In this document: one piece after another, positions 27,938 through 36,356 of the stretch
Position numbering within the stretch: position 1 is the first letter of the stretch
Layout of the letters: the number at the start of each line of letters is the position of its first letter
Assembly (NCBI RefSeq): GCF_000156715.1
Contig: NZ_DS999316.1
Location: 296,619 to 360,618, forward strand
Direction of reading: 5' to 3'
From: Francisella philomiragia subsp. philomiragia ATCC 25015
Lineage (GTDB): Bacteria; Pseudomonadota; Gammaproteobacteria; Francisellales; Francisellaceae
DNA length: 64,000 nucleotides
The notes under the pieces: generated by a model
The model's database searches: none
What the model was told of the DNA's origin: nothing
What the model saw: the letters and a program-made list of their open reading frames with translations, nothing else
Made by a program: the position numbers and the translations under genes

Positions 27938-29425
27938 TTAGTTAGGAATAACTTTGCTTAAGTTTTCGAACATAGTTGCTTGAAGAGCTACATAAACTTG
28001 TTCTTCGAAAGCGGCATCGACAGTTTGACCTTTAGCTATTTGTCCAGCTATTTGCTTAGTAGCAGCAACCATTGCTTTAGCGACAGGATTTTCGCTATTT
28101 TGAGCAGCAGTGAAGTTACAAGCATTTTGGCCAAATAGTATGCTATCAGCATCACTTACTTGCTTATATATGCCATTTTCAGCGATAGCATTAGCTACAG
28201 GAGCTGCTACTGCACTTGCAGGTCTTAACATTAAAGTATGATCTTTAACATAAACAACACCTTCAGAACCTATAGCAACAGCGATAGCATTAACAGCAGC
28301 CTTAACAGCCCAACTACTTCCAAGCTTATCTAAATCATACACTTTAATATCACCAACATTAATGATATCTAAGAATTGAGTAAGAATAGATTCTACAGCT
28401 TTTTCATCAGATAAGTCACTTAAAACGTTTCTTGCTGTAGCAATATTACTATTAGCTCTGACATCAAGTAAATCAGTTTCACATATTGATTGAGCCGTTC
28501 TAGGAGAAGCTATTTTCTCTTGAATTCCACTTTCTAAATCACCTAGTGTAGTTACTGTATATGCAAGTGTATTTACATTTGCATATGTAGCGATGGCTTT
28601 ATCACTATTACCACCTTGAATAAGTTGGATAGCCTGAATAGTTAAATAGTTAGTTATATTGTTAAACTCTATTGCAGTTTCAGCATATTTACTATTGATA
28701 TTGTATTGACCATTCCAAAGAGCAACTCTTGCACTCCAGAACTTATCTATATTACTTCTATAACCGATATAATCAAGAGCACTAGCTGAATTCCATGCAG
28801 CAGTCAACTCAGATGAAACAGGTTTAGCAATATCATTATAGTATGCAGTAGGACCATTTACAGTTATGTTTTTAATAATGTTAAACTGAGCAATTTTTTC
28901 TTCAGTATAAGCTTTATCACCATTTTCAATACCTTTTAAGATATCAATTTTAGTGTTTATAGCTTTTAACTCAGCTTTCTTTTGAGCTATTTTACGATCA
29001 TAATTTAATTGTTTAACTTTTTTACCGATTCCTGAAACATTATTTCTTTTTTCAGTCCATCTTTCGATAGTTTCGTTAATTTCATCTCTTTCAGCTCTAT
29101 ATTTTTCAAGACCTTGAGCCGCAGAAGCTTCGTCTTTCATGTACATGTCTTTAGGTTTAACAGCATTAGGTATTTTAACTTTACCGTTATTTGTTAGAAC
29201 TAGACCTCTAGCTATTTTTTCACCATTTGCTTGTATATCAGCAGCATCAGCAGCAATGCTTTTAACAGCATAAATTGGAGAGTTAGGATCAGTATCAGCA
29301 GCTGTTTCAACTTTATTTGAATAATCAACGATAGAGTTGTTTACAATGTTAGCATTTAAATCATCTGCATAAACAGAAGTGGCTGCAATTGAACCTAAAA
29401 GAGCGATAGTGATAGTTTTTTTCAT
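27938..29425 (-). CDS. Large secreted protein of unknown function
   Basis: 495 aa from ATG 29425, chosen over ATG 29437 because the upstream ATG lies within the GGAG ribosome binding site and the later start gives a normal signal peptide (KKTITIALLGSIAATSVYA). The mature protein is Ala/Asn-rich and helical. Residues about 90-165 look like a coiled coil (ERDEINETIERWTEKRNN, then KAELKAINTKIDILKG). Only two cysteines, Cys315 and Cys436, are present and could form a disulfide. I recognise no domain. A consensus promoter drives it and it converges on the aspartic protease gene. Confidence 0.8.
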   Translation of the reverse strand: MKKTITIALLGSIAATSVYADDLNANIVNNSIVDYSNKVETAADTDPNSPIYAVKSIAADAADIQANGEKIARGLVLTNNGKVKIPNAVKPKDMYMKDEASAAQGLEKYRAERDEINETIERWTEKRNNVSGIGKKVKQLNYDRKIAQKKAELKAINTKIDILKGIENGDKAYTEEKIAQFNIIKNITVNGPTAYYNDIAKPVSSELTAAWNSASALDYIGYRSNIDKFWSARVALWNGQYNINSKYAETAIEFNNITNYLTIQAIQLIQGGNSDKAIATYANVNTLAYTVTTLGDLESGIQEKIASPRTAQSICETDLLDVRANSNIATARNVLSDLSDEKAVESILTQFLDIINVGDIKVYDLDKLGSSWAVKAAVNAIAVAIGSEGVVYVKDHTLMLRPASAVAAPVANAIAENGIYKQVSDADSILFGQNACNFTAAQNSENPVAKAMVAATKQIAGQIAKGQTVDAAFEEQVYVALQATMFENLSKVIPN

Positions 29426-29488
29426 TCTAATCTCCATGATTAATAAAATATTAAATTAGTGTTACTTAAATGTTTAAAATACCTTACC

Positions 29489-29516
29489 ATTATATTTAAT
29501 ATTAATTTTATGTCAA
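29489..29516 (-). promoter_or_regulatory. Perfect-consensus sigma-70 promoter
   Basis: On the minus strand, TTGACA (29511-29516) and TATAAT (29489-29494) are separated by 16 bases, both exact consensus. It directs transcription of the secreted protein gene with a leader of about 55 bases, ending in GGAG six bases from ATG 29425. The DNA further upstream (to 29698) is very AT-rich, contains no gene and may act as an UP element. Confidence 0.75.
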
Positions 29517-29698
29517 TATTTAAATTAAAGTAAAATTAAAATAATTTACTTATATTTAATAATATAAGCTGAATATGTACGGATATTAGTACATATATGT
29601 AGTTAAATATGGGATTTGGTAATGAAATTAAAATTAATTTGAGAATTGTAAGTTTTAAAGATTAATAATTAATATTATTAAAAATAAAATTAAGGTAT

Positions 29699-30967
29699 CT
29701 ATTTGTAAACTGGAGATTTATATAAACTTTTATACCATGAGAATATAATTGCAGCAGCAATTAATTTACAAAGACAAGGTAAAACACAGTATACAAATTT
29801 AAGGGCTATCTCAAGATTAGCAGAATCAGAAGCAAAAGAAGAATTAATAATAGGGAAGGTTATAATCGTAGCTATTGCATAACTAAACTTAGCAATAAAT
29901 GTGAGCATAGCATAATAACCGTTACCAAGCTCTTTTCGTTCAGGATAACTATCTATCCATTTAGCTAAAAGAATACTTGGAAGAATTAGCTCTGTAGCAA
30001 GTCCCGCACCAGAGATAAAGCTAATAATAGTAAAAAGGATATAGTCACCATTTGATAGTGCAAAAACAAAAGAAAATATGCTGGCATAAAATAAAAGGGC
30101 ATAACCCCACGTTTTAATAATTCCAAATCTTAGTGATATCTTCTTCATTATAGGGATAAATACTATTGCTCCTAAGAAGTATGCGAATATATACAATCCT
30201 GTTAACTCGGGAGTTTTTAGAATATATTTACTAAAGAAAATAATAGTCACGGCTGGTAAGGTAGAACCAATAGCACTAACTGTATAACCTACAAATAGAA
30301 ATATACCATCTCTATCTAGATGATTGATATAGTTTTTAATATTGAAACTATATATTACGTGTTTAGATTTATCTTCTAGATTAACTTTATTTATCCATTT
30401 TAAGAAAAATATACTAGATATGACAATTAATATTACTGCCACTATAGCATACAGAAAATAACCATTTTGGTGAGGCATTATAGCTAAAAAAATAGATAGT
30501 AATACAGAAGCTACTAACACTCCTAAAATGTTAAAAATTTCTCTGGCTGAGATTATTACAGATTTACTATTATCATCCTTCAACCAAAGAGCACCTTTAG
30601 TTGTTGAGAATATTGTAATATAGCTAAAAGCCAATGTAGATAAAAAAATTCCAAGGGCAAGATTGACTATAATATTTGTAAATACAGGGATACATATAAT
30701 ATAAACACCAGCTATGAATATAGCGATTATAGCTATTAAACTAATTTTACTAAGATAATGAAATTTATCACAATACCAACCTATTATAGGGTCAAATATA
30801 GCATCTAATGTTCTTAGGATAAAAAGAACTATACTCAAAACTACCAAATTTATACCAAAGTTTGAATGATAATATTCAGGTATAAATATATATATGGGAA
30901 TACTAGCAAAGGCTACGGGAAAAGCTATAAATGCATAGTTAAATATATCTGATTTTTTGATGTTCAT
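29699..30967 (-). CDS. MFS transporter, GPH-like (glycoside/uronide:cation symporter type)
   Basis: 422-aa polytopic membrane protein with about 12 segments. The N-terminal FNYAFIAFPVAFASIPIYIF and the motif RTLDAIFDPIIGWYCDKF match the GPH (MelB/GusB-type) class of the major facilitator superfamily, which moves glycosides, pentosides or hexuronides with Na+ or H+. It is the last gene of the inositol/uronate operon, 71 bases after the MIOX gene. The substrate is not readable; inositol, a glucuronide or a related polyol is plausible from context. Confidence 0.78.
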   Translation of the reverse strand: MNIKKSDIFNYAFIAFPVAFASIPIYIFIPEYYHSNFGINLVVLSIVLFILRTLDAIFDPIIGWYCDKFHYLSKISLIAIIAIFIAGVYIICIPVFTNIIVNLALGIFLSTLAFSYITIFSTTKGALWLKDDNSKSVIISAREIFNILGVLVASVLLSIFLAIMPHQNGYFLYAIVAVILIVISSIFFLKWINKVNLEDKSKHVIYSFNIKNYINHLDRDGIFLFVGYTVSAIGSTLPAVTIIFFSKYILKTPELTGLYIFAYFLGAIVFIPIMKKISLRFGIIKTWGYALLFYASIFSFVFALSNGDYILFTIISFISGAGLATELILPSILLAKWIDSYPERKELGNGYYAMLTFIAKFSYAIATIITFPIINSSFASDSANLEIALKFVYCVLPCLCKLIAAAIIFSWYKSLYKSPVYK

Positions 30968-31038
30968 ATAAACAATAAATTTATTGCATTAATATTATAA
31001 TAGCACTTGCTAGTATTTATTTTTGATAAAAATTGATA

Positions 31039-32016
31039 TTACCAATTTATTTTTTTCTCTGGTATCCATTTATCTAAAAGAGTTTTGTATTTGATTTCTA
31101 ATACATCTTTAGGAGGTAACTCTGGTAGCTTAGAATATAAATCAGCTTTTTGAAAAGCTTTTAATAAAGGTAGTAACAACCAATCTTTTTCATTAGCTAG
31201 TTCTTGATAAGCATGTCCCCCAGTTTGAGGAGTATGCCATGGATAAAATGAGTGATATCGTAGAAGATATAATCCTTCATATGGTATATCACTACCTTGC
31301 TCGAAAACTTTATAAATATATTCATCATGACCAAAACTCATATCTACATTGTCGAAACCACATTTTTTCTTATATTTTCCATAATGAGTTTCAGATTCGG
31401 TATTATAGTTATTATAATCTTTAGAGTCCTTAACAAATTCTCTATGAGAAAAAACATTAGCAGAAGCAAAAGGGCAAGCAATAGGGTATGTATCACCAAC
31501 AGTTGACCATTGAGGTAATTGACCGTATTCTGGTAATGTCATAATTTTACCTAAATCATGTACAAAACCAATTAGAGGGAACCAAGACCAATCTTTAATA
31601 TGGCTATATAGATTACCTAGACTTTGTTTTTCAGTATAAAAATCTTGCCAAATTTTAGGAATACTTTGCCACTCATGATCCCTAAATAGTGATCTAACTA
31701 AAGCATTTTCTCTAATTTCAGTATCACTTTTTAAGAACTTATTTTGGCAAGCCTCTGCTGTTTGATATGCATGTTCAATTTGTGGTAAATCATTATCAGG
31801 ATCACTTTCATCATGAACATTTTCGAGAAGTTTAAATACTTCATAAACATCCATATTACCAAGTTCAAGTTTAAAATATTTTTGCTTCATTTGAGTAACA
31901 TAATCTGGGTTTTGATTAATATGCATTTCTCTATATGTTCTTTCTACACGATTTTGGAACTTACTATCTGTATAATTACGAAATTCGCCAAATGTATTTT
32001 CTGCTGTTTGAGACAT
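31039..32016 (-). CDS. Inositol oxygenase (MIOX)
   Basis: Non-heme di-iron enzyme that uses O2 to cleave myo-inositol to D-glucuronate (EC 1.13.99.1). All six iron ligands known in mammalian MIOX align: His82 (EHAYQTAE), His153 and Asp154 (HDLGK), His230 (GHDEY), His255 (YHSFYPWH) and Asp292 (KADLY). DESDPDNDLP, GDTYPIAC and the C-terminal KTLLDKWIPEKKINW also match. Between His82 and His153 there are about 46 residues more than in the human enzyme. AAAGGAG precedes the ATG. The five glucuronate-breakdown enzymes sit in the same operon, which supports the assignment strongly. Confidence 0.93.
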   Translation of the reverse strand: MSQTAENTFGEFRNYTDSKFQNRVERTYREMHINQNPDYVTQMKQKYFKLELGNMDVYEVFKLLENVHDESDPDNDLPQIEHAYQTAEACQNKFLKSDTEIRENALVRSLFRDHEWQSIPKIWQDFYTEKQSLGNLYSHIKDWSWFPLIGFVHDLGKIMTLPEYGQLPQWSTVGDTYPIACPFASANVFSHREFVKDSKDYNNYNTESETHYGKYKKKCGFDNVDMSFGHDEYIYKVFEQGSDIPYEGLYLLRYHSFYPWHTPQTGGHAYQELANEKDWLLLPLLKAFQKADLYSKLPELPPKDVLEIKYKTLLDKWIPEKKINW

Positions 32017-32038
32017 AATATTTCTCCTTTAAATTAAT

Positions 32039-33424
32039 TTAAATTTCTTTACCTAAATATCTTGTTTTTATACCTTTATTAAGATTATTTTCAATAGTCT
32101 CAAGATCAACTCCTTTTGTTTCTGGAACGAAAAGATATGTAACAATAAATGCTAAACTTGCTACACAAGCATATATTCCAAAAGTAAATGAAACTCCTAG
32201 TTTTGTTAAGATGGTTAAAAATGTTGCAGCAACAACAAAATTAGCTAGCCATTGTATAGATGCTACAAAACTCATGGCAGATCCTCTAACATTTAAGGGA
32301 AAAATTTCCGAAATAATTAGCCAGAACAGAGAACCGACACTAATACAATATCCAACAATATATATTAAAAGACAAATTAAAGCTAATATTGCAACTGTAC
32401 TACTCGTAACATTATTAAGTAAATAAATCATACTAAACAAACTTAATGCAGCCATTGCAGATCCAATTAGTAGAAACTTTCTTCTCCCTAATTTATCAAT
32501 AAATATTATAGTTATAATTGTAGCTATAAAGTTAACAAGCCCTAATGAAAGAGTCATAAGCATTTGCATTTCATTACCATCAAAGCCAATATTTTCCATT
32601 ATATACGGTCCATAATACATTACTGTATTGATACCAAAAAATTGTTGAAATATTCCAAGAGCCAAGCCAATGTATAAGACAGGGCGGACTTTCTTATTGA
32701 AAATAGCAGAAAATTTCAGTTTAGTTGTCGTTTGGAGATTATTCTGTATAGCTAATAATTCTTTAGAAACATCCTGTTGTGTTTCTCTAATTTTAGCTAG
32801 AGTTTCACGAGCTTCATGCTTTCTTCCTTTAGAGAATAACCACTTAGGTGAGTAGGGCATAAAGCACATTCCAATAAATAACATTATCGCAGGAACCAAA
32901 CCTGTAGCAATCATAATCCTCCAACTACCGCTACTAGTTAGGCAGTAATCAACTATAAATGCTATAACTTGTCCACCTGTTAAGAAAGCACCATTCCAAA
33001 GGACTAGAGATCCTCTTTTAGATGCTGGAGCAACTTCTGCTATAAATAGTGGAACAGCATAAGATGCTACACCAATAGCCGCACCTAACATGAATCTACC
33101 AATAACTAATGTTGCAATGTCTGGAGCTAAAGAAGCTATTAAAGTACCAATTATAAATAATAAGCTGGTAGCAATCATAACTCTTTTACGACCAAACTTG
33201 TCAGTAAAATAACCACTAGCGAGAGCTCCAAAAAAGGCTCCTAGAACACAGAAACTAACAACCATTTCAAGTTGCCAATGACTTGCTAAGAAATCCTTTT
33301 GTATAAATGGAGTAGCTCCAGCAATAATAGATGTATCAAAACCAAATAATAAGCCACCAATTGCAGCTACAGCAACAATAATAGTTACATAAAGTTTTGG
33401 CGATTTTTGTTGATCTTGTTGCAT
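32039..33424 (-). CDS. Sugar-porter MFS transporter, probable myo-inositol importer
   Basis: 461-aa major facilitator of the sugar porter class (XylE/AraE/IolT type), about 12 membrane segments. Motifs present: GYFTDKFGRKR in loop 2-3, PYSPKWL after segment 6, QQFFGINTVMYYGP in segment 7, IDKLGRRKFLL in loop 8-9 and VPETKGVDLETIE after segment 12. It starts 4 bases after the uxaC stop and ends 22 bases before MIOX, so inositol is the most likely cargo. Specificity is an inference from position; D-xylose or another hexose cannot be excluded. Confidence 0.88.
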   Translation of the reverse strand: MQQDQQKSPKLYVTIIVAVAAIGGLLFGFDTSIIAGATPFIQKDFLASHWQLEMVVSFCVLGAFFGALASGYFTDKFGRKRVMIATSLLFIIGTLIASLAPDIATLVIGRFMLGAAIGVASYAVPLFIAEVAPASKRGSLVLWNGAFLTGGQVIAFIVDYCLTSSGSWRIMIATGLVPAIMLFIGMCFMPYSPKWLFSKGRKHEARETLAKIRETQQDVSKELLAIQNNLQTTTKLKFSAIFNKKVRPVLYIGLALGIFQQFFGINTVMYYGPYIMENIGFDGNEMQMLMTLSLGLVNFIATIITIIFIDKLGRRKFLLIGSAMAALSLFSMIYLLNNVTSSTVAILALICLLIYIVGYCISVGSLFWLIISEIFPLNVRGSAMSFVASIQWLANFVVAATFLTILTKLGVSFTFGIYACVASLAFIVTYLFVPETKGVDLETIENNLNKGIKTRYLGKEI

Positions 33425-33428
33425 TTTA

Positions 33429-34844
33429 CTATCCTAGTAAATGATTCATGTTAAATATTTTAATCGATTGTGTATAAGTTAAATCATAAGCGATATCGAA
33501 AGCATCAGCTTTAGATATTCTACCTTGAAGAACCATTTCTGCGAGGTATACAGCATCAACACGTCTAGCTATATCATGCCTAACTGGTATAGATAATAGG
33601 GCGCGAGTATCATCTATAAAACCTGAGCAGTTATAGAAACCAGCTGTTTCTGTTACAGCATGGCGAAATCTTTTCATTCCTTCTGCAGAATCATTAAACC
33701 ACCATGGTGGTCCTAAGAAGACACTCGGATAATGTCCAGCTAATGGAGCTAATTCACGTGAATAAGTTGATTCATCCATAGTAAATAGTACTGTTTTGAA
33801 ATTGTGATTATTACCAACCTTACTCAAAAGAGGATGCAAGCCATTTACATAATCACATTTAAGAGGAATATCACAACCCCTATCATTACCAAATTTTCTT
33901 TGGATACGCGTATTATGATTTCTAAAAACACCTGCATGAATTTGCATAACAAGACCATCATCCGTAGCCATTTTTGCCATTTCAGTAAGCATTTGACCAC
34001 TAAAAATTTGTTTTTCTTTAGCATTAGCAGTGTTAGAAACTATTTTTTTAAATAAGTTGTGACGTTCAGTTTTATCTAAATCATAAGTATTTGGAACTGT
34101 AACACCATGATCAGAAGCAGTAGCTCCATTAGCTTTAAAAAACTCACGTCTCTCTGCTAAGATATTAATGAAGTCATTATATGAGTCTATTTTTGTATTA
34201 AGTTTTCTTGCTAGTTTCTTTATATTTTTATGAACTGGATGTAGCTCAGGATTTGTAACACTATCTGGACGGAATGTTGGAACGACTTTACACTCAAAAT
34301 TAGAATTAGCTATATTTTTATGATGTTGTAAATCGTCAGCGACATCATCTGTAGTAGCAATAACTTTTATATTAAACTTCTTACATATTTCACGAGGAAG
34401 AAACTCTTTTTGTTTCAAACAATTATCTATATGTTCATAGAGTTCATCAGCGGTTTGTGGATTAAATGGCTTATCATAATTAAATACATCTTTAAGTTGA
34501 GCATCAAACCATAGACCAACTTGAGTTCCTCTAAATAAATACCAGTTTTCTGCAACTTTTTTCCATATTTTTTTAGGATCAGTTTCAACTGGTTTATCAT
34601 CTTTTCGAGTAATTCCAAAATCCTCTAACCTTAAACCTTGAGAGTAAAACATTCTAAAAATATAATGATCAGGTTTTATAAGAAGCTCAACAGGGTTTTC
34701 AAATGCTTGATTTTCATCAAACCATTTTGGATCAGTATGACCATGAGGACTGATTATTGGTAGGTTTTTGATATGTTGATAAATCTCAAGAGCTAAATCT
34801 CTTGTTTGTTTATCTACTGGCATTAATACGTTATCGTTTAACAT
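33429..34844 (-). CDS. uxaC: Uronate (glucuronate) isomerase UxaC
   Basis: Metal-dependent isomerase that converts D-glucuronate to D-fructuronate. Features of the UxaC amidohydrolase-like family include PIISPHGHTDP near residue 34-44 (metal histidines), the central TTDDVADDLQHHK and the C-terminal SGFIDDTRALLSIPVRHDIARR. Length of 471 aa matches E. coli. AGGAGG lies between the eda stop and this start (11-base gap). It consumes the MIOX product, linking inositol cleavage to the mannonate branch. Confidence 0.94.
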   Translation of the reverse strand: MLNDNVLMPVDKQTRDLALEIYQHIKNLPIISPHGHTDPKWFDENQAFENPVELLIKPDHYIFRMFYSQGLRLEDFGITRKDDKPVETDPKKIWKKVAENWYLFRGTQVGLWFDAQLKDVFNYDKPFNPQTADELYEHIDNCLKQKEFLPREICKKFNIKVIATTDDVADDLQHHKNIANSNFECKVVPTFRPDSVTNPELHPVHKNIKKLARKLNTKIDSYNDFINILAERREFFKANGATASDHGVTVPNTYDLDKTERHNLFKKIVSNTANAKEKQIFSGQMLTEMAKMATDDGLVMQIHAGVFRNHNTRIQRKFGNDRGCDIPLKCDYVNGLHPLLSKVGNNHNFKTVLFTMDESTYSRELAPLAGHYPSVFLGPPWWFNDSAEGMKRFRHAVTETAGFYNCSGFIDDTRALLSIPVRHDIARRVDAVYLAEMVLQGRISKADAFDIAYDLTYTQSIKIFNMNHLLG

Positions 34845-34855
34845 ATACTCCTCCT

Positions 34856-35404
34856 TTATATTAACGATGAACTTCCTATAGCAATAATGTTTTCTTGGTT
34901 TAAATACTCTTGTTGATTTTGAGCATTAATTCCTCCAGTTGCACAAAATTTAACTTCAGGGAAAACTGCCTTATAGTTTTTTAAAAGCTTAATTCCTCCA
35001 AATGCTTCAGCTGGAAAAAATTTGATAGTTCTAAAACCATAACTCATGACTGTCATAATTTCAAAAGGTGTCACAGCACCTGGTAGATACTTAAGGTTAT
35101 GTTCTTGGGCAAATTTTAGTAATTCATGGCTAGCTCCTGGAGAAACATAAAAATCAGCTTCAAGAAATCTTGCTTTTCTAAATAGCTCTATATTTGTTAT
35201 AGTTCCTATGCCAATAATCAAATCATTATTAGACTTAATTACTTTTTCGATAACATCTAAAGAATTAGGTGTTCTAAGGGTGAACTCAACTATATTAAGC
35301 TTTTTCTCTCTTACTTTTTTTAATATCGATTCTGCTTGTTCAATAGTATCAGCAGATACCACTGGTATTAAGGGATTATTTTTGAGCAATTCACCTGTTG
35401 GCAT
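34856..35404 (-). CDS. eda: KDPG/KHG aldolase, short C-terminus
   Basis: Class I aldolase that splits 2-keto-3-deoxy-6-phosphogluconate into pyruvate and glyceraldehyde 3-phosphate. The catalytic residues align with E. coli Glu45, Arg49 and Lys133: Glu40 and Arg44 in EFTLRT and Schiff-base Lys128 in IKFFPAE. The substrate-binding VSPGASHE and ATGGI are present. At 182 aa it ends right after IAIGSSSLI, about 26 residues earlier than the E. coli protein, so the terminal helices are missing. The frame has a clean stop before the uxaC ribosome binding site. It overlaps kdgK by 14 bases. Confidence 0.9.
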   Translation of the reverse strand: MPTGELLKNNPLIPVVSADTIEQAESILKKVREKKLNIVEFTLRTPNSLDVIEKVIKSNNDLIIGIGTITNIELFRKARFLEADFYVSPGASHELLKFAQEHNLKYLPGAVTPFEIMTVMSYGFRTIKFFPAEAFGGIKLLKNYKAVFPEVKFCATGGINAQNQQEYLNQENIIAIGSSSLI

Positions 35405-36356
35405 TTATCAACTCCTTTAACTGATTTGTGTAGATATCTGTATGGCTTTTATCAATTATGGCGCCTTGATGCTGTATAATCTCAGCTGCAAAATTTTGAG
35501 CAAATTCAATACTTGTCTGCAAATTTAGATTATTTGAGAAAGCAGCTAAAAAAGCAGCATTAAAGCTATCTCCAGCTGCAGTTGTATCTATAGGTGTAAC
35601 TATTTTAGTAGCTTCAATTAAGCTAATTGTATTTTGATATTGTAATACAGTAGGATTTATACCATGTTTAATAATAACTATAGGAATATCAAATCTATTA
35701 TATCTATCTAAGGTTTTTTGATAATTAACATCATCAAAAAGCATTTCTTCATCATCAAAGGTTGTTAAAACTATCGTTACATGTTTTAGTACTTTTTCTA
35801 AGTATCCTTTGGTTTGTTCTTTGGATTTCCAACATTTAGGGCGATAGTTTAAATCAAAAATTATCTCTTTGCCATCACCTGAGTTTCTAAAATCTTTTAA
35901 CCAGTTTGCAAATATTTCTAGCTGTTTATTATCCCATCTTGAGAGGGATATACCTGATAAATATAAGTAATTATATTCTTTATTATATCTATCTAGATTT
36001 TCTTTTGATAAGTGATAGAAAATATCTTTGATAGGAGCTTGTTCGCGCCAATAATAAAAACTTCTCTCGCCTTGATTATCTGTTTGTATAGCATATAAAC
36101 CAGGGACTCTATCTTTTATTTTCAAAACTTCAGAAGTATTAATATTTTCAGTATCCCAATGAGATATCATCTGAGCTGAAAAATTATCATTTCCAAGAGC
36201 CGTGATAAAAGAAACATCTCCATTAAGTCTTGCAAAATATAATGCTGTATTTAAAACATCTCCACCAAAGTTTAATTTAGCTTGAGAACCTAACTGGATT
36301 TGACCACTAAGCTCAAGCATACATTCGCCAATAGCTAAAAGTTTATTTTGACTCAT
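35391..36356 (-). CDS. kdgK: 2-keto-3-deoxygluconate kinase
   Basis: PfkB-family ribokinase-like enzyme that phosphorylates 2-keto-3-deoxygluconate to KDPG. The N-terminal signature is GECMLELSG with NFGGDVLNTALYFARL. The C-terminal anion hole and catalytic base are in TTAAGDSFNAAF, with Asp263. Length of 321 aa is typical. It overlaps uxuA by 14 bases and eda by 14 bases, so the three are translationally coupled. PfkB members are hard to separate by sequence alone; the operon makes KDG the clear substrate. Confidence 0.92.
   Translation of the reverse strand: MSQNKLLAIGECMLELSGQIQLGSQAKLNFGGDVLNTALYFARLNGDVSFITALGNDNFSAQMISHWDTENINTSEVLKIKDRVPGLYAIQTDNQGERSFYYWREQAPIKDIFYHLSKENLDRYNKEYNYLYLSGISLSRWDNKQLEIFANWLKDFRNSGDGKEIIFDLNYRPKCWKSKEQTKGYLEKVLKHVTIVLTTFDDEEMLFDDVNYQKTLDRYNRFDIPIVIIKHGINPTVLQYQNTISLIEATKIVTPIDTTAAGDSFNAAFLAAFSNNLNLQTSIEFAQNFAAEIIQHQGAIIDKSHTDIYTNQLKELINANR

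Noticed and set aside
29426-29437. Upstream ATG for the secreted unknown protein
   Set aside because: This ATG overlaps the GGAG ribosome binding site for the next in-frame ATG at 29425, which gives a proper signal peptide.
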